From positions 18,761,906 through 18,825,905 of the forward strand of contig OY979717.1 in assembly GCA_963855995.1 (NCBI GenBank): DNA of 64,000 nt, given 5' to 3'. The notes beneath the pieces are model-generated. The model worked only from the letters and a program-made list of their open reading frames with translations. It was not told the DNA's origin and did no database searches. How positions within the stretch are numbered: position 1 is the stretch's first letter; every line of letters starts with the position of its first letter. Both the position numbers and the translations under genes were made by a program. This document shows positions 55,442 to 64,000 of this stretch, in pieces. This stretch comes from Muricea muricata (Eukaryota > Cnidaria > Anthozoa > Malacalcyonacea > Plexauridae).

Positions 55442-56407
55442 TCAATTACCACAGAGGCTCTTTAAAACTCTAAAAGCTTCTTGTCGTAAGATTGGCCTTG
55501 TCCAGAAGAAGATAAGCGAGTTGAGTATTGTGTTGATACCAAGAGTTGCAGCATACCACGAAATCACGACTCGATATATTACATAGTCTATTTCAAGGTA
55601 GTAGATGTTGAGAATTTCTCCGGGGACACAGCAGACGTAGAATGTGACCACGACCAATGCACAAGACTTAGCGAGCTTCACTTCCTTCGTGGAATATTTT
55701 CTTTTACTACGACTTGCTGCATGATTTGATAATTTTGGATCAGTTTGGACGTCGGTGCTCGCACTTGTAGTTTCTTCTCTCTGAAATCTTTTTCTTGCTG
55801 AGTATAAGATCTTAGCGTAGCAAAATGTGTGAAGGAACAGAGGAACGATTGCGTACACACCACAAAAAATGTAATAAAATATTACCGAAGCTACGGCTAA
55901 CGGAACGAGTATCAGCGTTACCAATAAAACACCACACACGTAAATGATAAACTTCTTCTTTGTAACGTGATTGAGATGAGCAACTGGATACATAACACCC
56001 ATATATCTCTCAAACGTCAAGGCGCATAAAGCTGCCAAGGACAATCCCCACGGTATGAATGCGATTGTGGAAAGTATATAGCTCAATAGACAGTCTGGTG
56101 AGCCATAAACTTCGCTCAGGTTGACATAGGCAAACAACGGGAGGGTGAGCAATCCAACAGTTAAATCAGCGAGTGACTGGATTAGAACAGGAAAGTGACA
56201 AACCTTCGTCTTGAGCTGACGACATTTTACGATTGTAAGAACTGTAACAGCATTCAAGAATATAACGGGAATTGATAGTATGCAGTAGAGCACAGCGGTG
56301 ATAACTTGGTTCACGACGTATGTGTCTGAAGGGAATTCCACAATAACGGAATACGAGCCGGCTAGTATGGAACAATCTTTAACGTAACTGGATATTGTGG
56401 TATTCAT
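55442..56407 (-). CDS. Class A (rhodopsin-like) G-protein-coupled receptor
   Basis: An intronless, uninterrupted 321-residue ORF. Landmarks: N-glycosylation site NTT at 2-4; LNAVT with N52 in helix 1; LADL (79-82) in helix 2 with the canonical Asp81; C106 at the top of helix 3; ERY (133-135), a standard DRY variant, followed by MGVMYP; a basic, Ser-rich third intracellular loop (204-245); CCVPG (259-263) at the CWxP position; and NSLIFFW (296-302) in place of NPxxY, followed by TRPILRQEAFRVLK, a helix-8-like segment. The C-terminal tail is very short. The kept Asp and ERY suggest G-protein coupling. The overall pattern is that of amine/peptide-like receptors expanded in anthozoans, but the ligand is unknown. 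The plasma membrane is the expected location. Confidence 0.92.
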   Translation of the reverse strand: MNTTISSYVKDCSILAGSYSVIVEFPSDTYVVNQVITAVLYCILSIPVIFLNAVTVLTIVKCRQLKTKVCHFPVLIQSLADLTVGLLTLPLFAYVNLSEVYGSPDCLLSYILSTIAFIPWGLSLAALCALTFERYMGVMYPVAHLNHVTKKKFIIYVCGVLLVTLILVPLAVASVIFYYIFCGVYAIVPLFLHTFCYAKILYSARKRFQREETTSASTDVQTDPKLSNHAASRSKRKYSTKEVKLAKSCALVVVTFYVCCVPGEILNIYYLEIDYVIYRVVISWYAATLGINTILNSLIFFWTRPILRQEAFRVLKSLCGN

Positions 56408-58259
<1,852 letters not shown>

Positions 58260-58714
58260 AGAATCGAGTTAAGGTGGAAAGATAAATAATATAAGTAGGT
58301 TAAAATTAGGCAGGAGAATGCTGCCTGGCATCAAGAATCAATTAAGTATTCATCGAGAATATGTAAATTTTATATAATGTAGACAAAGACAAAGAGAATC
58401 ATTATGCAGCATAAATGTAGCAAAATTCAAACAAAAAACACAGATATTTTTCAGCCACTTTAAGTCTGCCCAAGAAGACGTAACCATCAATTATGTCAAC
58501 GTTTGAAATTTGCTGGATATGAGCCTAAAGGCCGGGACAAAAGGTTAATATTAGTGAACGTAATTTTTACATATCATCCATATTTATTTGCAGTAACAGA
58601 GTGGTTTCAGCTTAGCGTCCAACAAGACCATCTTTTTTTTTGTCCTTTATAAAATTTTTTTGTTAATCCTTCCCTTGTACTTGATTTCTGAACTATTGCA
58701 TGGTTGCGTCAAAA
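58260..58714. other. No gene seen
   Basis: AT-rich sequence without a recognisable feature. Confidence 0.4.
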
Positions 58715-59255
58715 CTTTGCATCTCAAAGGGAAATAACAACAAAATTTTTTATCGTCTTATTTGAAAGAGACCCAAAAAAAATATATAGAAGTCTATTAC
58801 AGAATTTTTAGATCTGCCTTATTTGGCGAGATATATTTTGACTTGAAATCTTTAGTTGTCCGCCATCTTGGATATTTGTAGCTATGCATGATACGTCACT
58901 ACTGGGGCCACGCAATTTTTTTACGACACAATGATTAATCTTCTCCAATAACCAAACACATGATAAGTGTTTCGGATTTGAGCACGGACTGAAAAGGTTT
59001 CAAAAGTATTTTATTGGTGATGGGTATTTAGGAGAAGGTTTGAATGGTTTATCCTGTTGTGACCTCGCCAAAACATGGTTAATGACGTTAAAAATTAATT
59101 CAAGATGGCGAGCAGTTCGATGATTTAGGTGAGAATATCTCCCGAAGTAAAACAGATGTGGAAATTTTGTAATAGACTTCTGCATATTATTTTAGAGTCT
59201 CTTTCAAATGAGACAATAAAAGTTTCTGTTGCCATTTCCTTGAATATAAGTTTTA
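58715..59255. mobile_element. ~540-bp inverted-repeat element
   Basis: The left ~200 bp (ATTTGAAAGAGAC, AGAAGTCTATTACA, CGCCATCTTG) is mirrored at about 59060-59255 (GTCTCTTTCAAAT, TGTAATAGACTTCT, CAAGATGGCG) with moderate divergence. There is no clear target duplication and no ORF; a foldback or MITE-like element. Confidence 0.7.
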
Positions 59256-60475
59256 TTGAGAACAAAGCAAACACATCCTAGTGTAATACGTAACAATGAA
59301 TGTATGATTGTGATTTAAATGTGCGCTGTACCTGTACGTAATATACAAGAAAGCGGACATAACGAATTCCGTTGATCAGTTTGGGGCTTTTTCCCAGGCC
59401 TCACGATTCCTCCCACAGAGGATCACGGACTCTGGTTACGAGATTGATAAATTAGGATCTGCTGCCTTGCTTGCATGCTTGCTGACTGAGGCAGGATTAC
59501 TTTCTTTGTCATAGGGCGTGACGGAATTCTGAATTTTCCATGTTTGCATTTTTTCGGTTTTAGAAGTTAGGTTACTAACCAGTGGTCAGCTCCTGATCCG
59601 TTAAACAACCCTCTCCTCATTTCACTGTTTTTACGAGGGACTGCAAATCCAACAATAAATGTGCTATCTGGCTTTCATTAACTTTAATAGTACGTATCAA
59701 TGATTCTCAACGCTCCTCGCATGCATTATCACAGCACAATGGTACGCGACTCGTTTTTGTGTTTCTTAATTAATTAAACACGATTTTTATTATAAATAAA
59801 AGATTTGTAAATCTTGTTAGAAACTTGAGATGTTAAGGAACTTGTGATGATGTTATTCTACATTGTCTACACTTCACTTTTATTTATCGTATTGGTAGAA
59901 CGGAAGTGTATCCAATGACCATGTACTACATAATAAATAGTAAAAAAACTTCGGACTTCGAGCAGGAGCTGGGATGCATGTAATCACTGCAAAGACAGTC
60001 TTTCAACTAAAAACAATGACTATTTAATTTTGATTGATTGGTTTAAGTTTTAAGAATTTTTTAGCAAAACTATAATGGTATTTACTGGATGAAAAATTAT
60101 TATGTTATAATTGTTATAGATAGCCATACCAGCTTGGAAAAAGGACTATTATTCTATTTTCTTGATTACCATTAATGTATACTACATGGTTGTTTGCGTT
60201 CACAACTGTAGAAATGCGCATTTTAACCGTCCTATAAATATATATTAGACACAAACGTGCATGCAATTGAACTGATTATGATATATCGTAATCGTGCATA
60301 TGAGATTACTTAGTTTTATAAAGACTTAATTTCCCTGGCCGTGATCGCACGCACATATGAAAACTTCAAGTGGCTCTTGATTAACATGTTGATTGCCTTT
60401 TAACAAGATTTATACAGTAGATAAAGTTCATTTCATTTAGTTTTATTGAGAGCGATATTTCAGTAAAACATGAGT
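59256..60475. other. No gene seen
   Basis: AT-rich. No convincing gene or repeat. Confidence 0.4.
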
Positions 60476-60483
60476 GATGTAAC

Positions 60484-60629
60484 CAGTAGCGTAGCCAGCC
60501 CGACGAACATAGATTAGCTATGCAAATTTCAAATCATCATTATTAATTTCTTTAGAAATTGTTATTTTAACAGTCAATGAACACGAAAATATTTGCAAAG
60601 CGGGACTAAATCATTGGGCTACGCTACTG
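60484..60629. mobile_element. 146-bp hAT-type MITE (CAGTAGCG family)
   Basis: The TIRs are CAGTAGCGTAGCC and GGCTACGCTACTG. The flanks GATGTAAC (60476-60483) / AATGTAAC (60630-60637) form an 8-bp duplication with one mismatch. Relatives lie at 7690-7780 and 14099-14232. Confidence 0.85.
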
Positions 60630-60637
60630 AATGTAAC

Positions 60638-62356
60638 GACTCAATCCCTCAAAGCAGGATATTAAAATAGATCATAACTCCCTCTTGGTAGAATATACAT
60701 AACATTGTTAGGCCCTTTTTATACGTTGAATTTTAGCCGCGTTGAATGCAATTCAGGCAATGGACAATGAGGCTCAATTGCATATTTCAATGGAAATGCG
60801 ACGTACAATCAGAGCTGAATATCATCTCGTCTCTATGGAACTCGATCGAGTGGCGGAGCCGGTCCGATTTTTTACTCCTGCTATGTATTAAAGTCTCAAT
60901 TGTTAAAAATAATTATAAATTTTCTATAGAAATCGATTGTTTTTACAGACCATATTAACTCGGAAATATTACCATAGCCGGAATGGCCCGTTTCGCCACT
61001 CTTTCTCTGCATGAAACAAAACTGTAGTCAAAACATTATTCAATTTTGAAAATGAAGGTACACATGTATACATGAAACCAGAGCACCGACACAACTATAG
61101 TGTATATATTGATGTTATATCAAATCAATAGATGCTTTACCCGTGTACATTGTACATGTCAAATGCAGCTGTTCATTTTTACTTCCGTCACGCCTGTCTA
61201 ACTATAGGACAGCAGAATACTATGTAATGGCAAAAAATAGGGTTACTTCATAACATGACTATTTGGAGCGCGCGGCGTGCTTGATGTTACAGGTGAAGCT
61301 ATAATAAGATAGTGAAAGCACCATAGAATTTATATCACAATGCTTTCGTGTTATGCTAAGAATTTAAGGCAGAATAAATTAAGCAGCCGCGGAATAAGTT
61401 TAAATTCAGGTAACACGACGAGTATTACTGCATTAGTGATACCTTCACAATACAAATCGAACTGGTCGATTAATATACATATATATATATATATAAGCAT
61501 AAATTCAAATAAACTATATTAAGCTATCCTCATGACTAACCTACCCAATTTACAAAACCAGGTAAGATAGCTCGCCTAAGGCTAAGCTGGGCATTACCTA
61601 AAAAACATGACATCAAAAACATCATTTATTTACTCTGGTAGTGAAAAGTTCGTACAACATACCTCCACACAAGTCAACCCAACATATAATAATTATGTGC
61701 ACTGTTATACCGTCAAAGTCTGGGTTCATACAGTGTTATTTCCTACAGGAAGTTAATTGATTTGTTCCCGGGAGGTGACGTTTTAAAAGCATCCCAAGCA
61801 CGTAAAATGATCGTACTCGTTGCTGATAAACACAAAAAAATTACGTCTGCGACGTTAAAATTTAGCTTTGTACGTAGAGATATTTTAGTAAGTAAATGGC
61901 TGGATAACGGGCACAACAACTGCAAAACATTGTCTGAAACTGTGCGTAATTCAAAACTTTATTTTGAGCGTGTATGGGCACGTAGAGATTTGACCAGTCT
62001 TGCAGTGATATTTAATTATTAAGATTTAACGTATATATTGGCTGCATGTTGAGACCACTGGCTATATTTCCGCAACTTAGGTGGGGGATCGCCTAGTATT
62101 GTTTTGGCAAAATAAATTCCTGTCACGTGCATTGCGATTGACAAAACACTGATTTAAGTAATAAATATGTTCTTCCAAGAAAAATACAAACTAGTGTTTA
62201 TGAGCCATGACAGGGCGAAACGTGCATGTTATGACAAACAACATACTATAACCACTCTTTCTCTATAAGAGGAAACTGCAGGTGGTAGACTATTTCCTGT
62301 TTGATGAAACATGATGCAGCCGTAATAGCATACATTTAAAACGCTCATTGCACTTG
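60638..62356. other. No gene seen
   Basis: AT-rich with a short TA run near 61478-61495. The 86-codon ORF 61762-62022 looks moderately protein-like (basic N-terminal half) but has no recognisable motif or splice context. Confidence 0.35.
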
Positions 62357-62502
62357 TTAATATCAACACGAAAAATTCTATATCAACCAGGTAAATGTTT
62401 GTTAATATCAGTACGGAAAATGTTATATCAACACGGATAATGTCTGTACATGTTAACATTAACACGGAAAATGCTGTATCAACATGGGAAATGTTTTGCA
62501 AA
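62357..62502. repeat. Three-copy ~47-bp minisatellite
   Basis: The unit has the form GTTAATATCAACACGGAAAA then TGCTATATCAACACGGAAAATGTTT. Three diverged copies lie in tandem, each itself made of two similar halves. Confidence 0.75.
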
Positions 62503-64000
62503 TTTCTTAAATATATCCATCACGTTATCTGTCAAATATTGCATGCACTATTTCTGCTGTACTTACAAGTCACACGATCGATTTTTTAGTGGATATATAT
62601 ATACGTCGATCACTTTGCTGAGTTTTGCTATTTCCTGTTTCCACTTCATAGTAATGATCCGTTTACTTTTTATTTGCCTGTATCTGACTATACACTAGTA
62701 ATAACATACTGTATATCTTATCTTGTTTAACAATTTATACAGGACAGCTGAATGATAATAGCTTACATAATAATTATATAAATGGTTACAAATGCTAGAA
62801 CTCTTGGAGCAATATGCAAGACAGAATTTCTTAAAATAGGTCAGTAAATAAACATTGTTCATAATTGTATATAGGCTACATCTCTAACGAGTAAATACAG
62901 TGATAGAATTAGCAAAAGACTATAAAATATTTTCCCAATGTCTAAATGCAATATGGCGCGTTATCCGGCACTTCTAGCTGGTGCTAGCTGCATGATGGCA
63001 TAAATTTAGCTACGCATGCATTCAAATTAAAGCTACCCATTATATTTTCTACGAGACTTCGCAGACAAGGTATAAAGAACGAAGCAGGCGTGTTGAAAAC
63101 ATATCGAAAAAGAAAGTACACTTATAGCTAAGATCCTACTCAACAGTCAAAAATGTATCCATGCGCAAAATTAAATGTGCAATGCAGCTCTTCATTTTTT
63201 ATTTCCATCACTTAAAAGCATAGTGATCAGGGAGTACATTATCAGATTCTCCTAGTATTTAAATTTTAAGGAAGGTCATGATAGCAGGGAAATATATAAG
63301 GCCCTATTTTATTCCAAACATTTTTACAGCAAAGTAGTCAGTGTTAGTTTTCCATCACTTCCGCGTAGTTAACTAAAGTTAACAAGAAACCTATCCGAAC
63401 AGACATAGAATTAAGACCGAGTTCAGGTATGTTTTCCGCGACAAGCACTACTATAACACTAGTTAACCAGTATAATGGTCTTCCATGTACCCAAACAGAA
63501 CTGTTCTCAATCAAACGATCTTTTACTTATAACATCCTAAAAACGTCGCCGTGCTAAATTTCATGCGCTGATCTTTTCTCTACAACCTTATACATTCGGC
63601 AAACCCCCCTGTATAATACATGATAAAAAATTTTCACTTTTGTGGCAAATATATATACAACATACCTGTCAAGGTTAGTCAACTTTAAGACGATGCTTGT
63701 AGATCACCAAACAACGTAATATATGTGGTTGTTACTTGCTTCCTTGTTGATGCCAGTGAATACACAACCGGAACACGGATTGTTGACTTAGCCGGAAATT
63801 TGAAAGTTGAAATGGTTAATAAGCGCCCTGCCTCGACTCCTCAAGTAATACAAGTATAGGTGCAGGATTATCCTTCTATAGTAAGTATAGGGCGTCTCGC
63901 GCGCCCAATATCTTAATTTTATAACGTTAGTGAATCTAGTTGTGTAATTTTGCAAATTATTTTCATGACACAAGCATAATTAATGCAGAATAATCCAGTG
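62503..64000. other. No gene seen
   Basis: AT-rich to the end of the window. A segment near 63176-63240 weakly resembles 61155-61220 (ATGCAGCT.TTCATTTTT), so a dispersed repeat is possible. Confidence 0.35.

Overview
The window looks like AT-rich metazoan nuclear DNA, most likely from an anthozoan cnidarian (coral or sea anemone). Three things point that way: intronless, divergent class A GPCR genes; BEL/Pao and Penelope-like retroelements next to many short non-autonomous DNA transposons; and exons with GT-AG borders. The species-level call is inference. Host genes are sparse, and most of the recognisable sequence is transposon-derived and decayed.

Layout. 1-2.2 kb: 3' part of a BEL/Pao retrotransposon, split by a Mutator-like foldback element and ending in an LTR; a second Mutator-like MITE abuts it. 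3.9-8.5 kb: hairpin elements and a 3.25-kb composite palindrome. 9.0-10.0 kb (-): the last two exons of an SLC15/POT peptide transporter, with a TAG in the cytoplasmic tail. 12-14.3 kb: small MITEs and a tandem duplication with exon-like, membrane-type reading frames. 14-21 kb: almost empty. 21.3-22.4 kb (-): a class A GPCR. 24.4-25.8 kb: a 1.38-kb element with a 9-bp target duplication that carries a broken zinc-binding ORF. 26-33 kb: mostly empty, with a duplication, a perfect palindrome and hAT-type MITEs.

33.4-40.5 kb is a stratified nest. A Penelope-like element (-) was hit by two hAT-type MITEs and by a 3.5-kb element (34511-38034) with long TIRs and a perfect 6-bp target duplication. 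That element carries a decayed FtsK/A32-type packaging ATPase, a small zinc-finger ORF, an acidic ORF on the opposite strand, and CRE plus TATA promoters inside its TIRs. It resembles a miniature Polinton/Maverick-like element without polymerase or integrase, and is the most interesting object here. A second Penelope fragment nearby holds a 964-bp Mutator-like element with a perfect 9-bp duplication.

40.9-43.2 kb (-): a 760-residue multi-pass membrane protein with no family I recognise. 45-49.5 kb: a relic LINE-like ORF with a degenerate 2A motif, then two Penelope-like copies head to head. 50.3-52.5 kb: an 18-bp minisatellite and a 1.4-kb A-rich satellite with higher-order structure. 55.4-56.4 kb (-): a second class A GPCR. 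58-64 kb: a long TA microsatellite, an inverted-repeat element, a hAT-type MITE and a minisatellite. The three best host genes (two GPCRs and the 760-residue protein) are all on the minus strand but far apart, and nothing suggests they act together.
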